Positions 42,018 to 51,670 are shown, counted from the first letter of the stretch. The stretch is 64,000 bases of DNA from Lewinellaceae bacterium (GCA_020636005.1 JACJYR010000004.1:62001-126000); one strand, 5' to 3'. The notes: generated from the sequence alone by a model not told the origin. Program-made: numbers and translations.

Positions 42018-43403
42018 TTAGTGGAGTACATTGTACCAGACCAGAAAAGTCAGGCCTCCTGCTATGAAACCTAAGGCCGCCAACCAGGCGATCTTTTTGA
42101 GATACCAAATAAAATCAATCCGTTCCATGCCCATCGCTGCCACCCCTGCGGCAGATCCGATAATCAGCATACTCCCACCCGTTCCTGCGGCGTAGGCAAT
42201 GAACTGCCAGATTTTAGCGTCGAGGCCCTGATCGTACATGCCCATGGACGCCGCCACCAACGGTACATTGTCAATGATGGCAGAACAAACACCGAGCAGC
42301 ATAATGACGATGTCCTGATTGGGGATGGTTTTATCCAATGACTCAGCCAGGTATCGCAAAGTGCCCACCTGGATTTCGCCGCTATCTGACATTACTGTGC
42401 CAAACACCATAGATTCCAGCGCAGCAACCGCCATCAATATGCCCAAAAAGAAAAGGATGCTCGTAAACTCAATCCTCGAAAGCGCTTTGTGCGCCGAGTA
42501 TAAGTGTTTTCGTTCTTCATTGAAATCTTCTTCCGGATGTATGTATTCGGAAACCAACCAAACCACGCCCAGGCTCAACATCATGCCTATGTAAGGGGGC
42601 AGGTGGGTAATGGTTTTGAAAATCGGGACAAATACAATGGCCCCCAGGCCCAGGTAGAGCATGGTTTTACTGCTCAACAGCCTTTCTGCTTCCAAATCCT
42701 CCTCTGCATCTATTGTAATGTGGCCCTTGAAGGGTTTCATCAGAGATGCAATGAAAAATGGAAGCGCAAAGCAAACCACAGATGGCAGGAAAAGCATTTT
42801 TATCAGCCCAAAGGAAGAAACTTTATTGCCAATCCAAAGCATGGTTGTGGTCACATCACCAATGGGCGACCAGGCTCCCCCTGCGTTGGCAGCTATGATG
42901 ATGAGGCTGACAAACCATATCCTTTCGTCCCTATCCTTTACTAACTTGCGCAACAAAGAAACAAGGACGATGGTAGCGGTCAGGTTGTCAATAATGGCAG
43001 AAAGGAAAAAACCAAGAATACCTATTATCCAGAGAAGGGTTGTTTTCTTACGGGTATGGACATAGCTTTTCAACACTTCGAACCCACGGTGAAGGTCAAT
43101 GATCTCCACAATGGTCATAGCGCCAATGAGGAAAATGAGGATTTCAGCAGTTTTTCCCAGGTGATGGAGCAGGGTATTAACGAAACCTTCCTCTGCTTCA
43201 TGGCCGCTGCCCGGCCCCATGGAGAATACCTGATCGTGGGTGTCAATGACAGACAAAAGTCCATTGTGAAAACCCATGGAAAGCAAGGCCCAAAGAACGG
43301 CAGCCATCAGAAGAGCGGGCACTGTTTTATCAAGCTTGAGGGGATGTTCAAAAACGATCAGCAGGTAGCCGATAATAAAACAGAGAACTAATGAAATCAA
43401 CAT
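42018..43403 (-). CDS. nhaD: NhaD-type sodium/proton antiporter (tandem paralogue)
   Basis: 461 residues. Same motifs as the neighbour: IGAMTIVEIIDLHRGFEVLK, LSAIIDNLTATIVLVSLLRK, NAGGAWSPIGDVTTTMLWIG and GVCSAIIDNVPLVAASMGMY. The loop after the second segment carries an insertion (FSMGPGSGHEAEE), absent from the other copy. Two adjacent co-directional copies separated by ~120 bp point to gene duplication, perhaps with different pH or ion optima. They suggest a saline habitat (inference). Confidence 0.93.
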   Translation of the reverse strand: MLISLVLCFIIGYLLIVFEHPLKLDKTVPALLMAAVLWALLSMGFHNGLLSVIDTHDQVFSMGPGSGHEAEEGFVNTLLHHLGKTAEILIFLIGAMTIVEIIDLHRGFEVLKSYVHTRKKTTLLWIIGILGFFLSAIIDNLTATIVLVSLLRKLVKDRDERIWFVSLIIIAANAGGAWSPIGDVTTTMLWIGNKVSSFGLIKMLFLPSVVCFALPFFIASLMKPFKGHITIDAEEDLEAERLLSSKTMLYLGLGAIVFVPIFKTITHLPPYIGMMLSLGVVWLVSEYIHPEEDFNEERKHLYSAHKALSRIEFTSILFFLGILMAVAALESMVFGTVMSDSGEIQVGTLRYLAESLDKTIPNQDIVIMLLGVCSAIIDNVPLVAASMGMYDQGLDAKIWQFIAYAAGTGGSMLIIGSAAGVAAMGMERIDFIWYLKKIAWLAALGFIAGGLTFLVWYNVLH

Positions 43404-43665
43404 AGAAGGATTGGTTTTTCCGCTTGTTTCAATCTGGATAAAACGAACTGCAAAGCGGTGTTAGCAAATCATTTTCTACTCCACAATTTCTTTGAGGGGG
43501 GCGAATTTAAAGCAATCTGACTATCTGCCAACAATATGAACTTTATTTTTTGGGATAGTCTCCATTAAATCTGCATCGAAAATTCCTGTCTAAAAAATTC
43601 TACACTTCCCGTTGCACCTTCTCCATTTCCTATTAATTCCTACCTTCGGGAAAAATTTTACCTGC

Positions 43666-44634
43666 ATGAAAACACTTGGCAAACTACTGTTTTTGGCATT
43701 CCTGTCTATTTGGTGGTCTTGTGAAAATGGCACCCCCACCACCCAGCAGGGGAACGGCGCACAAGACACAACCTCATCACCGCCTGCCAATGCCGTCGCA
43801 CCCCCTCAGCCTGCCAAACCTGACTGCCAGATGGCGGGCACCGTCCTGGAAGGCAACCAGTTTTGGGCAAAAAACGAAAACAAAATCGTGGCCATAGCCG
43901 CAACGGAGGAAACCAAAGACCCCGACCTTGGCGACAGCCACCGCATCCTGGAAGTGTACGACGGCAACAACTGCCAACAGGTCTTCAAGGAGGTGTTACC
44001 GGTGAATTTCAGTGCCGATTACCCATATTACTTGTCGGAAATCACCTACAACAATATCAGCAAGGTCATCGCAATCCGGGGCTTTGAGAAAATATACATC
44101 TTCGATATTGCCGCCAATAAGCTGGTCGGCCCATTGGTGCCAAAGTTCCTCAACCAACGCTTTGTGGAAGATGCCCAGTCAGGTTTAATCCAGCGCATGG
44201 AAATCTGGGAAAACTACCTCATTGGATATGCGGCGAGCATGGGGACTTTTGTTTTCGACCTTTCCAACCCTGAGAAACCGGTGCCGGTGCTGCCGGCAGC
44301 CGAATATGAAGTGGAAAAAGGCACGATCTACTATCCGTTATTTTTATTGAAATCCCTGGATGAGGATGACGGCTTCCAGGTACTTCTGCCCCAGTACGAT
44401 GCTGATAAGGGAGATTTTAAAATCAATGCGCTATTTGAAAAACCCAAAAAGATAGAAACCAACATTCCAAAGACTTTCAGGAACAACCGCTACCTCGTGC
44501 TCAGGGAATTGTCCGGCGGCAATGAAAGCAGGCCCATTGCCATTGACATGTCCCAGCGAAAGATGTACACCCTGCCGGATGATGTCGCCAAAATGAAGGA
44601 CACGGACATCATTGCCTGGATGAAAAAGAATTGA
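43666..44634 (+). CDS. Hypothetical lipoprotein
   Basis: 322 residues from the internal ATG at 43666, which gives a lipoprotein signal (TLGKLLFLAFLSIWWSC). A Pro/Thr/Ser-rich spacer follows, then a beta-propeller-like globular part (FDIAANKLVGPLVPKFLNQR, YAASMGTFVFDLSNPEKPVP). No known family recognised. It lies 27 bp upstream of the GH13-like gene and may be in its operon. Confidence 0.8.
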   Translation: MKTLGKLLFLAFLSIWWSCENGTPTTQQGNGAQDTTSSPPANAVAPPQPAKPDCQMAGTVLEGNQFWAKNENKIVAIAATEETKDPDLGDSHRILEVYDGNNCQQVFKEVLPVNFSADYPYYLSEITYNNISKVIAIRGFEKIYIFDIAANKLVGPLVPKFLNQRFVEDAQSGLIQRMEIWENYLIGYAASMGTFVFDLSNPEKPVPVLPAAEYEVEKGTIYYPLFLLKSLDEDDGFQVLLPQYDADKGDFKINALFEKPKKIETNIPKTFRNNRYLVLRELSGGNESRPIAIDMSQRKMYTLPDDVAKMKDTDIIAWMKKN

Positions 44635-44661
44635 GCATTAAACCTAATTGAAAGACAATCA

Positions 44662-46713
44662 ATGGATTTAGAAGCCTTTTTTGTTTCAGGGAAACAGCTT
44701 GAACCCAGCCGGGTGCCTGAAATAATAAATAGTTATACTTCAAAGGAAAACAGTTTTATCCCTGGCCTTTTGCCAGGCATGGCAGTCCAGATTCCAAATT
44801 CCCTGTTCATTCCATTGCTGGAAAAAAGGCTGGGGCAAGGAGACTTCGCCAAAGCGTTGGATCCAGATGCAACCGTGCTCAATGGCCAATACGCAAACCT
44901 CAATTCCCCGGCATGGCTCAGGCGCACGAACATGGTAGGCATCAACGTCCGCACCATTTCCAATTTTTGGAATGTGGTAAAATATGCCCTGACCCTGCCG
45001 GCCAGCCAGAACACTATCCACCTGCTACCGATTTGGGAACCCGGCGTCGTTTCAAGCCTCTACGGCATTGCTTCCTGGAACATCAATTCCGAATTTTTCA
45101 GCCAGGAGCTTTTCGATAGCTATCCACACTTAGATACAGTCGAGCGGCAGCTGAAGGTGACGGCCAACCTGCTTCACGCCATGGGAAAAGTGATCGGCCT
45201 GGATGTCATTCCGCACACCGACCGCTATTCCGAAATCGTGCTTGCGAACCCCCATTACTTCGAGTGGCTACAGCGGAAAGGGACACGGATTATAGACCAT
45301 TCCAACAACCTGCATGAGAAAGTGCAGGCAGCCATTTTTGATTTTTTAAAAAAGGCAGGCAGCAACGGCGTGATTTGCCCCCCGGAAAAATCTGCTTTTT
45401 TTTCGAGTGGCTTTGGTGAGCAAAATCGAATCCATGCCCTGTTTGGCCAACTGCGGGACTACGGACAAAGGCAGCGCCGCCGCACCGACCTGATGAATTT
45501 CCTGCACGAAAAAGGCTTCGAGCCAGTGCCAGCCACAATGGCCCCACCCTACCGGGGCCTCCAAGTGGACGACAGCCCCGGTGCCCTGAGCATAGACAAG
45601 GGCGGCAGGGAATGGCGGGATTATGTCATCGAAAAACCGGAGCCTATGTCCAGGGTCTTTGGCCCCCTGACCCGGTATAAATTTTACGAAAACAAAAATG
45701 ACAACCGGGATTGGGAGGTGGATTTTTCTAAACCAAGAAAAGAAGTCTGGGAATATGTGCAACTGGCCTACGCCAAAGTCTGCCGGGAGTATGGCTTCGA
45801 CTTTATGCGGGGCGATATGTCGCATGTGCAGATGAGGCCGGAAGGCATTCCTGCCGAGGTGGATGAATATTACGATCCGCTTTGCGCCGTTAAACATTTC
45901 ATCCAGAAAGAAAAACCCTGGTTTGGTTACTTCGCCGAGAGCTTCCTCGCCCCAGCGGGCGTCATGGCTTACGGGGATGAGGTGGATCACCTCGAAATGG
46001 CGGACGCCGATACCACCTTGGGCGACCTGCAAAGCATGGTGGTCGGTTCGCCAGAATTTTTGCAGAATTTCCGGCTTTACCTGGACATCCTTTCTTCCCG
46101 AAAAGTGTCGCCTTCTTTTACCATCATGACGGGCGACAAGGACGACCCCCGCTTCGACAAATTTTATGCGGGCGGCAACGAGGCCAGGCTTTTCATTGGC
46201 CTGTTTTTGCCGGATATGCCGAGCTACATGGGCCTTGGTTTTGAGTGCCGTGATCAGCACCACTCCCCTGCCCCGAACGAGCATTATACCAAGTTGTTTG
46301 TTTTCAAAATTGACAACGGACCAAAGGCTACACACGGTGAATATGTTTGGGGGAAAAATGCCGGGCTGTTTTCCAATTTACTGAAAATCAGGCTGCTGGC
46401 AGAAGGGCTTTTGCCCAAAATTAAAGACTGCACTACCAATTGGCTACTACCTCCCGACCCAACAGGTCATAAGAAAATCATTGCCTGGGCCTTGGCCGAA
46501 AAGCCGGAGTACTTGTTTGTGGTGAACTTGGATTGGGGAAATGATATGGCCAATATTAAAATACCCAGCTTACAGAATGCAACTGGTGAAAAGCCTTTGG
46601 ATTTGATTTTTTCCAGTGTTGGGTCAACAGCACATGCCCTGGTTTTTAATGGCAAGAATTATCCCCTTAACGAACTCAAAGCTGGGGAATGCAGGGTTTA
46701 TTCCTTGAAATGA
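44662..46713 (+). CDS. Divergent GH13-like (alpha-amylase superfamily) protein
   Basis: 683 residues, no signal peptide. Candidate GH13 regions: I, GLDVIPHTDRYS (Asp181, His185); II, FDFMRGDMSHVQ (Arg383, Asp385, His388); III, FGYFAESFLAP (Glu426); IV, TGDKDDPRF (Asp494/Asp495). These would supply nucleophile, acid/base and transition-state stabiliser in the right order and spacing for a TIM barrel. A C-terminal beta domain (LIFSSVGSTAHALVF, GECRVYSLK) fits the usual GH13 domain C. The family is far from typical amylases and the canonical HD of region IV is absent, so substrate and activity are unknown. Confidence 0.7.
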   Translation: MDLEAFFVSGKQLEPSRVPEIINSYTSKENSFIPGLLPGMAVQIPNSLFIPLLEKRLGQGDFAKALDPDATVLNGQYANLNSPAWLRRTNMVGINVRTISNFWNVVKYALTLPASQNTIHLLPIWEPGVVSSLYGIASWNINSEFFSQELFDSYPHLDTVERQLKVTANLLHAMGKVIGLDVIPHTDRYSEIVLANPHYFEWLQRKGTRIIDHSNNLHEKVQAAIFDFLKKAGSNGVICPPEKSAFFSSGFGEQNRIHALFGQLRDYGQRQRRRTDLMNFLHEKGFEPVPATMAPPYRGLQVDDSPGALSIDKGGREWRDYVIEKPEPMSRVFGPLTRYKFYENKNDNRDWEVDFSKPRKEVWEYVQLAYAKVCREYGFDFMRGDMSHVQMRPEGIPAEVDEYYDPLCAVKHFIQKEKPWFGYFAESFLAPAGVMAYGDEVDHLEMADADTTLGDLQSMVVGSPEFLQNFRLYLDILSSRKVSPSFTIMTGDKDDPRFDKFYAGGNEARLFIGLFLPDMPSYMGLGFECRDQHHSPAPNEHYTKLFVFKIDNGPKATHGEYVWGKNAGLFSNLLKIRLLAEGLLPKIKDCTTNWLLPPDPTGHKKIIAWALAEKPEYLFVVNLDWGNDMANIKIPSLQNATGEKPLDLIFSSVGSTAHALVFNGKNYPLNELKAGECRVYSLK

Positions 46714-46758
46714 TACCGTCACAGGGTAAACCAAGCTACCACGTAAAATACTAATAGA

Positions 46759-47343
46759 ATGTATGACAAAACCAAAATTCCCGGCTATCTAATCTATGAA
46801 GTAACAAATGGAAAACCCATTTATTTCAAAGGCTACAAAGAAGTCCTTGCCGGGGAGAAAAAATTTGAATGGATCAAAGGATATAGTACGCTCCATTGTT
46901 GGCTAAAAACAAATTTCAGTTCAATGCTGGTTAACTCAATAGACAATACCAAATTTGATGTGCTCTCCGGCGAACCAGGAATAAAAATGGAAGGCGATAA
47001 CTGGAGAGTTGCACAGGTCGCCATTTTCAAAAGAAACAAACTCGTTTTAAACAAAAAATACGCAGAAAACGCCCCGGAAATTGTCATCGAAATTGACGTT
47101 CAAGCCGACACGGAAGACATCGGCAGCGACATGAAATACATCCGTGACAAGGTGGACGAATACTTAGAAAAAGGTGTCCAAAAAGTAATTTGGGTTTTCA
47201 CCGAAGCTGAAATTGTAGTCACTTGTACGGAAAAAGGGAAATGGCAGGTGGAAGGTTGGGAAAAGGATATTGAGACCATTCGCGGCGTTACCATTAACAT
47301 TGCACAAATGCTCAAACAAAGAAGGGAAAATCCTGCCCAATAA
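46759..47343 (+). CDS. Uma2-like PD-(D/E)XK protein
   Basis: 194 residues. KFDVLSGEPGIKMEGDNWRV with Asp, then PEIVIEIDVQADTEDIGSDM and KVDEYLEKGVQKVIWVF, resembles the DUF820/Uma2 core, with the Glu strand and a helix-strand that ends in VIWVF. More divergent than the copy at 30493. It follows the GH13-like gene by 45 bp in the same direction. Confidence 0.7.
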   Translation: MYDKTKIPGYLIYEVTNGKPIYFKGYKEVLAGEKKFEWIKGYSTLHCWLKTNFSSMLVNSIDNTKFDVLSGEPGIKMEGDNWRVAQVAIFKRNKLVLNKKYAENAPEIVIEIDVQADTEDIGSDMKYIRDKVDEYLEKGVQKVIWVFTEAEIVVTCTEKGKWQVEGWEKDIETIRGVTINIAQMLKQRRENPAQ

Positions 47344-47346
47344 AGA

Positions 47347-47377
47347 TTGGCCGAATAAGCGGTATTCGATAGGTTTG
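47347..47377 (+). promoter_or_regulatory. Bacteroidota-type promoter for phzF
   Basis: TTG at 47347-47349 and TAGGTTTG at 47370-47377, 20 nt apart, followed by CGC. The predicted start lies about 10 nt before the ATG at 47394. Confidence 0.5.
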
Positions 47378-47393
47378 CGCAAAACTATCGCAC

Positions 47394-48176
47394 ATGCAAC
47401 TCGACATCTTTCAAGTGGATGCCTTTACCCACCAACTTTTCAGCGGAAACCCAGCCGCAGTCATCCCACTCAAAAACTGGTTGCCTGACAAGGTGCTTCA
47501 AAACATCGCCGCAGAAAACAACCTTTCCGAAACAGCATATTTTATAAAATCTGATGACAGCTACCACTTGCGTTGGTTCACGCCCACCACGGAAGTGGAC
47601 TTGTGCGGACATGCCACACTTGCTACGGCGCATGTGCTTTGGCAGCATTTGGGGTTTTTCGAAAATGAAATTTCATTCCATTCACGCAGCGGGCTGTTGG
47701 GCGTGAAAAAGGACGGCGATTTTTACACCCTCAATTTTCCAACAGACAAACTGGAACAAATACCAACGCCTGAACCCATCCTCAGGGCGATGAATATTGA
47801 ACCCATCGGGACCTGGAAAGGCAGGGAAGACTATCTGATTTTAGTTGAAAACCAAGCGGTTGTAAAAAACCTCCAGCCGGATTTTCGCATATTGGGCCAA
47901 CTGGAAGCCAGGGGCATCATCGTCACCGCACAGGGTATTGAAGCAGATTTTGTTTCCCGCTGCTTCTTCCCCTACTTCGGCATTGATGAAGACCCAGTGA
48001 CTGGCTCGGCACATACCACCCTTACCCCATTTTGGGCAAAACGGCTTGGGAAAAATGAACTGACCGCCCACCAAATTTCCAAACGTGGTGGCCTTTTGAA
48101 ATGCCACTTTAAAGGTAATCGGACAGACATCAGCGGCCAGGCCATCACCTACCTCAAAGGTTCTATTGAAATTTAA
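47394..48176 (+). CDS. PhzF family isomerase
   Basis: 260 residues. Two-domain diaminopimelate-epimerase-like fold. IFQVDAFTHQLFSGNPAAVI, then NLSETAYFIKS with the catalytic Glu, RWFTPTTEVDLCGHATLATA, and C-terminal DPVTGSAHTTLTPFWAK are family signatures. PhzF in pseudomonads isomerises a phenazine precursor, but most homologues outside phenazine clusters are of unknown function; no phenazine genes occur here. Confidence 0.93.
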   Translation: MQLDIFQVDAFTHQLFSGNPAAVIPLKNWLPDKVLQNIAAENNLSETAYFIKSDDSYHLRWFTPTTEVDLCGHATLATAHVLWQHLGFFENEISFHSRSGLLGVKKDGDFYTLNFPTDKLEQIPTPEPILRAMNIEPIGTWKGREDYLILVENQAVVKNLQPDFRILGQLEARGIIVTAQGIEADFVSRCFFPYFGIDEDPVTGSAHTTLTPFWAKRLGKNELTAHQISKRGGLLKCHFKGNRTDISGQAITYLKGSIEI

Positions 48177-48184
48177 TCGTTCCT

Positions 48185-48234
48185 GGTTGTTCGTTCAGAG
48201 CAACGAGCCAACGAACAACTATCAACGAACAACC
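48185..48234. repeat. Short foldback between phzF and trans-sulfuration gene
   Basis: GGTTGTTCGTT at 48185-48195 pairs perfectly with AACGAACAACC at 48224-48234 and nearly with AACGAACAAC at 48210. It lies 10 bp before the next ATG at 48244. No T tract. Confidence 0.55.
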
Positions 48235-48243
48235 GTCAACTAA

Positions 48244-49404
48244 ATGCACCTGAGCGAAATCCTCAACCATCTCGGCGAAGACCGCAAGAACTACTTCAAC
48301 GCAGTATCGCCGCCCATTATCCAGAGCAGTAATTTTGCTTTCGACAGCCTGGAAAGTTTCCGCCACCAGGTAGCCGACGAGCTTTCCAACCACATCTATA
48401 CCAGGGGCAATAACCCAACGGTCGAGATTTTGCGGAAAAAACTGGCCGCCCTGGAAGGGGCCGAAGATTCGCTGGTTTTGGCCAGCGGGGCGGCAGCCAC
48501 GGCAATGGCACTCATCGCCAACGTTAAGCAGGGCGACCATGTGGTTTGCGTGCAAAACCCTTATTCCTGGACAAAGCACCTTTTGATGAATTTCCTGCCC
48601 AGGTTTGGTATCACCCATACTTTTGTGGACGGTACGGCAACAGCAAACATCGAAGCCGCCATTCAACCAAATACCACCTTCATGTACCTCGAAAGCCCCA
48701 ACACCATGACTTTTGAGTTGCAGGATTTAAAAGCCTGCGCCTCATTAGCCAGGCAACATGGCATCGTCACGTTGATCGACAACAGCAACTGCTCGCCGAT
48801 TTTTCAACGACCCATCGAACTTGGTATTGATATGGTGATGCACACCGGTACAAAGTACCTGAACGGACACAGCGATGTGGTGAACGGCGTAATCTGTGGC
48901 AGCCACCACATGATCCGGAAGATTTTTGAAACGGAAATCATGACCCTGGGAAACATCATTTCCCCACATGATGCCTGGCTGGTGATCCGGGGGCTGCGCA
49001 CCCTGGAACTGCGGGTGAAACGGAGTTTTGAAAGTGCCCTGAAAATAGCTGCATGGCTGGAAGGCCATCCGAAAACCGGGCAAGTACTGTTTCCCTTCCT
49101 ACCCTCTTTTCCGCAGTACGATTTGGCAACACAGCAGATGGAAGGATGCGGCGGATTGGTCACCGTGTTTTTGAAAACAGATTCCATTGAGCGGGTAGAA
49201 GCATTCTTCAATCGGCTGAAACGCTTCCTTTTTGCCGTGTCGTGGGGCGGGCACGAATCGCTCATAATGCCATCGGCTGCATTTTATAACATCATCGGCA
49301 GGGCGAACCCACCCTACCCCTTCACAATGGTGAGGCTCTACATTGGGCTGGAGGATCCTGATTGGTTGATGGAAGACCTTTCCGCCGGGCTGGCTGAACT
49401 ATAA
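48244..49404 (+). CDS. Cys/Met metabolism PLP-dependent enzyme (trans-sulfuration family)
   Basis: 386 residues. The PLP Lys is in HTGTKYLNGHSDVVNG. SSNFAFDSLESFRHQ and the YTRGNNPTVEILRKKLAALE stretch are the family N-terminal signatures. LESPNTMTFELQDLKACASL and the VTLIDNSNC segment carry the Asp that pairs with the pyridine nitrogen. Could be cystathionine gamma-synthase, gamma-lyase or O-acetylhomoserine sulfhydrylase; these cannot be separated here. Confidence 0.93.
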   Translation: MHLSEILNHLGEDRKNYFNAVSPPIIQSSNFAFDSLESFRHQVADELSNHIYTRGNNPTVEILRKKLAALEGAEDSLVLASGAAATAMALIANVKQGDHVVCVQNPYSWTKHLLMNFLPRFGITHTFVDGTATANIEAAIQPNTTFMYLESPNTMTFELQDLKACASLARQHGIVTLIDNSNCSPIFQRPIELGIDMVMHTGTKYLNGHSDVVNGVICGSHHMIRKIFETEIMTLGNIISPHDAWLVIRGLRTLELRVKRSFESALKIAAWLEGHPKTGQVLFPFLPSFPQYDLATQQMEGCGGLVTVFLKTDSIERVEAFFNRLKRFLFAVSWGGHESLIMPSAAFYNIIGRANPPYPFTMVRLYIGLEDPDWLMEDLSAGLAEL

Positions 49405-49454
49405 AACCTATGCGATGAAGGATAGGTGGTGAGCGCTATCCTATGGGCTCATCG

Positions 49455-50441
49455 TTATACCTCGGCATACATGACTTCTTTAACGGCCTTGATGATTTTT
49501 GCAGGATTGGGCATGTATTCCTCCACAAAGGTTGGGGCATAGCCAAGTGAAGTATCAGCAGCATTCACCCTGGTAACAGGGGCATCGAGGTAGTCAAAAG
49601 CATACTTTTGAATTTCATAGGCCACCTCTGCCGATACGCCAAACATGGGCCACGATTCGTCCACAACCACCAGGCGGTTGGTCTTCTTCACCGACTCAAC
49701 GATAGTTTTATAGTCCAACGGGCGGATGGTGCGCAGGTCAATCACCTCGGCGGAGATACCCTCTTTTTCCAGTTCCTCGGCGGCGCTCATGGCTTCCAGC
49801 ACCATTTTGTTGAAAGAGACAATCGTTACGTCCGAGCCTTCCCGGCGCACTGCCGCCACCCCTATCGGCACAAGGTACTCGCCGTCGGGCACCTCCCCTT
49901 TATGGCCGTACATGATTTCCGATTCCATAAAACACACGGGATCATTGTCCCGGATGGCTGACTTAAGGAGACCCTTTGAATCTGCAGGGTCAATGATGGA
50001 GATGACCTTGAGGCCTGGCACATTGCCCAGCCAGCTTTCAAAAGTCTGGGAATGCTGCTGGGCCAACTGCCCCGCAGCGCCCGAAGGCCCCCGGAACACG
50101 ATGGGGCACATATAGTCGCCCGCAGATTGGGACAGGGTTTTGGCGGCATTGTTCACGATTTGGTCAAAAGCCAGCACCGCAAAGTTCCAGGTCATAAATT
50201 CGACGATGGGGCGCAGGCCATTCATGGCCGCACCAACACCTATACCAGCAAACCCAAGTTCGGCGATGGGCGTGTCTATGACCCGTTTGGCGCCAAATTC
50301 TTCCAACAGGCCTTTGCTCACTTTGTAGGCACCGTTGTATTCTGCCACTTCTTCGCCCATGAGGAAAACATTGGGGTCCCTTCTCATTTCTTCAGCCATT
50401 GCTTCCCGCAGTGCTTCCCTGAGTTGTATTATTCTTGCCAT
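49455..50441 (-). CDS. pdhB: Pyruvate dehydrogenase E1 component, beta subunit
   Basis: 328 residues. With the alpha subunit it decarboxylates pyruvate with thiamine diphosphate. LREALREAMAEEMRRDPNVF, then GEEVAEYNGAYKVSKGLLEE, and GLRPIVEFMTWNFAVLAFDQ are typical. Catalytic His motif lies in the GPSGAAGQLAQQHSQTFESW segment. The alpha subunit gene is not adjacent. A -7-like TACTTTTG lies on the minus strand at 50522-50529, ~80 nt upstream. Confidence 0.95.
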   Translation of the reverse strand: MARIIQLREALREAMAEEMRRDPNVFLMGEEVAEYNGAYKVSKGLLEEFGAKRVIDTPIAELGFAGIGVGAAMNGLRPIVEFMTWNFAVLAFDQIVNNAAKTLSQSAGDYMCPIVFRGPSGAAGQLAQQHSQTFESWLGNVPGLKVISIIDPADSKGLLKSAIRDNDPVCFMESEIMYGHKGEVPDGEYLVPIGVAAVRREGSDVTIVSFNKMVLEAMSAAEELEKEGISAEVIDLRTIRPLDYKTIVESVKKTNRLVVVDESWPMFGVSAEVAYEIQKYAFDYLDAPVTRVNAADTSLGYAPTFVEEYMPNPAKIIKAVKEVMYAEV

Positions 50442-50521
50442 GTTAGTTTATGATTAAAATTTATCAAACTTTAAAACTGGTTAAAGTCCCAGTCCGTATG
50501 TACGATTAAATGTCCGGGCTG

Positions 50522-50529
50522 CAAAAGTA
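50522..50529 (-). promoter_or_regulatory. -7 box for pdhB
   Basis: The minus strand reads TACTTTTG followed by CAGCC, an exact TAnnTTTG match about 80 nt before the pdhB ATG. No TTG element at 17-23 nt is visible. Confidence 0.3.
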
Positions 50530-50725
50530 TCTTTATAAGGGCAACTTTTAAAAAGGCGCAAATACATTTTGGTAAAATCTTTAGGCCCGATACCAAACCG
50601 TTCTGCCGTAAAATGGTTGAAATAGCGCCATTCAGCGGGGTGACCCTGAAAATAATTTACAATACTTTATTTTTCCCAAATAAAAACACGAACTTTGACG
50701 GGATAACGGCAAAACTTAGGATATC

Positions 50726-51670
50726 ATGTTGCGAAACTATTCCAACCTTTTTTTAGCACTATTACTTGTTTCCTTTTTTTCCTGCGAAGAACCGCTGGAA
50801 ATTGAAATCAACCAGGAATCCCGTTTGGTCGTTATCAGCCATTTTACCCAGGACAAAGACCTGCAGGTGTTCGTTTCAAAAACAAAATCCATCCAGGATA
50901 CCAGGGAAGCCGGGGCCGTTACTGATGCTACGGTCATGGTCTTTGCCGGCAACGAACTGAAGGAAATTCTGGAATTGGTTCCTGGAGACAATGCCACGCT
51001 AGAGCAACCACATTATAAAACGAAAGAACTCAACCCCCTCTCCGGAGAAGTTTACACCATCAAAGTCAGCGCTCCCGGCTTCAAAAGCGTGACTGCCACC
51101 AACAGCATCCCAACTTCGGTGCCGATAGAGTCCGTCAAATTTTCACCCGTTTTCAAAGGTACGGGTACTAAAGACCTGACCATTAATTTTGAGATTTCCG
51201 TTACTTATTCCGACCCCGTCGAGGTAAATAATTTTTACCACCTGGTTTTTTACCAGGAACTTTACCCATATTCTATCAACTCTAACGGCGACACGATTAC
51301 CTCCCCCAACCCGGTGTTCGTCCGTCCCAACCGAATTGATGTTGATTTCCCGGGCCAACCCCTCACCAAACATTTCGATAACGGAAGTTTCCTGATCAAA
51401 GATGTGAGCTTTAACGGCAAGGAAGTGACCTTCTACCTGAACGGGGTTTATACCTTCGATCCTTCTGAATTTTCTCCCGGAAGTTTTTTAGTGGAGCTCC
51501 GCACTGTATCCGAAGCTTACTACCTCTACCATCTTTCCCTCACCAACCAAACAAACGCAAAAAGAGACCCACTCTCTGAGGGTGTTTTTGTAGATGACAA
51601 CATTGAAAATGGCGACGGGATTTTTGCAGGATACAGTTCTTCCATCAATTCTTCCAATCTGGTCAACTGA
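50726..51670 (+). CDS. DUF4249 family lipoprotein
   Basis: 314 residues. Lipoprotein signal (LFLALLLVSFFSC). The mature part begins EEPLEIEINQESRLVVISHF, typical of DUF4249 proteins, with later beta-strand blocks (YTIKVSAPGFKSVTATNSIP) and SEAYYLYHLSL. These usually sit beside TonB-dependent receptors; none is here, so it is an orphan in this window. Role unknown, possibly substrate capture. Confidence 0.88.
   Translation: MLRNYSNLFLALLLVSFFSCEEPLEIEINQESRLVVISHFTQDKDLQVFVSKTKSIQDTREAGAVTDATVMVFAGNELKEILELVPGDNATLEQPHYKTKELNPLSGEVYTIKVSAPGFKSVTATNSIPTSVPIESVKFSPVFKGTGTKDLTINFEISVTYSDPVEVNNFYHLVFYQELYPYSINSNGDTITSPNPVFVRPNRIDVDFPGQPLTKHFDNGSFLIKDVSFNGKEVTFYLNGVYTFDPSEFSPGSFLVELRTVSEAYYLYHLSLTNQTNAKRDPLSEGVFVDDNIENGDGIFAGYSSSINSSNLVN

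Noticed and set aside
45346..46335. 329-codon minus frame opposite the GH13-like gene
   Set aside because: Shadow of the plus-strand gene; lacks start context and coherent secondary structure.
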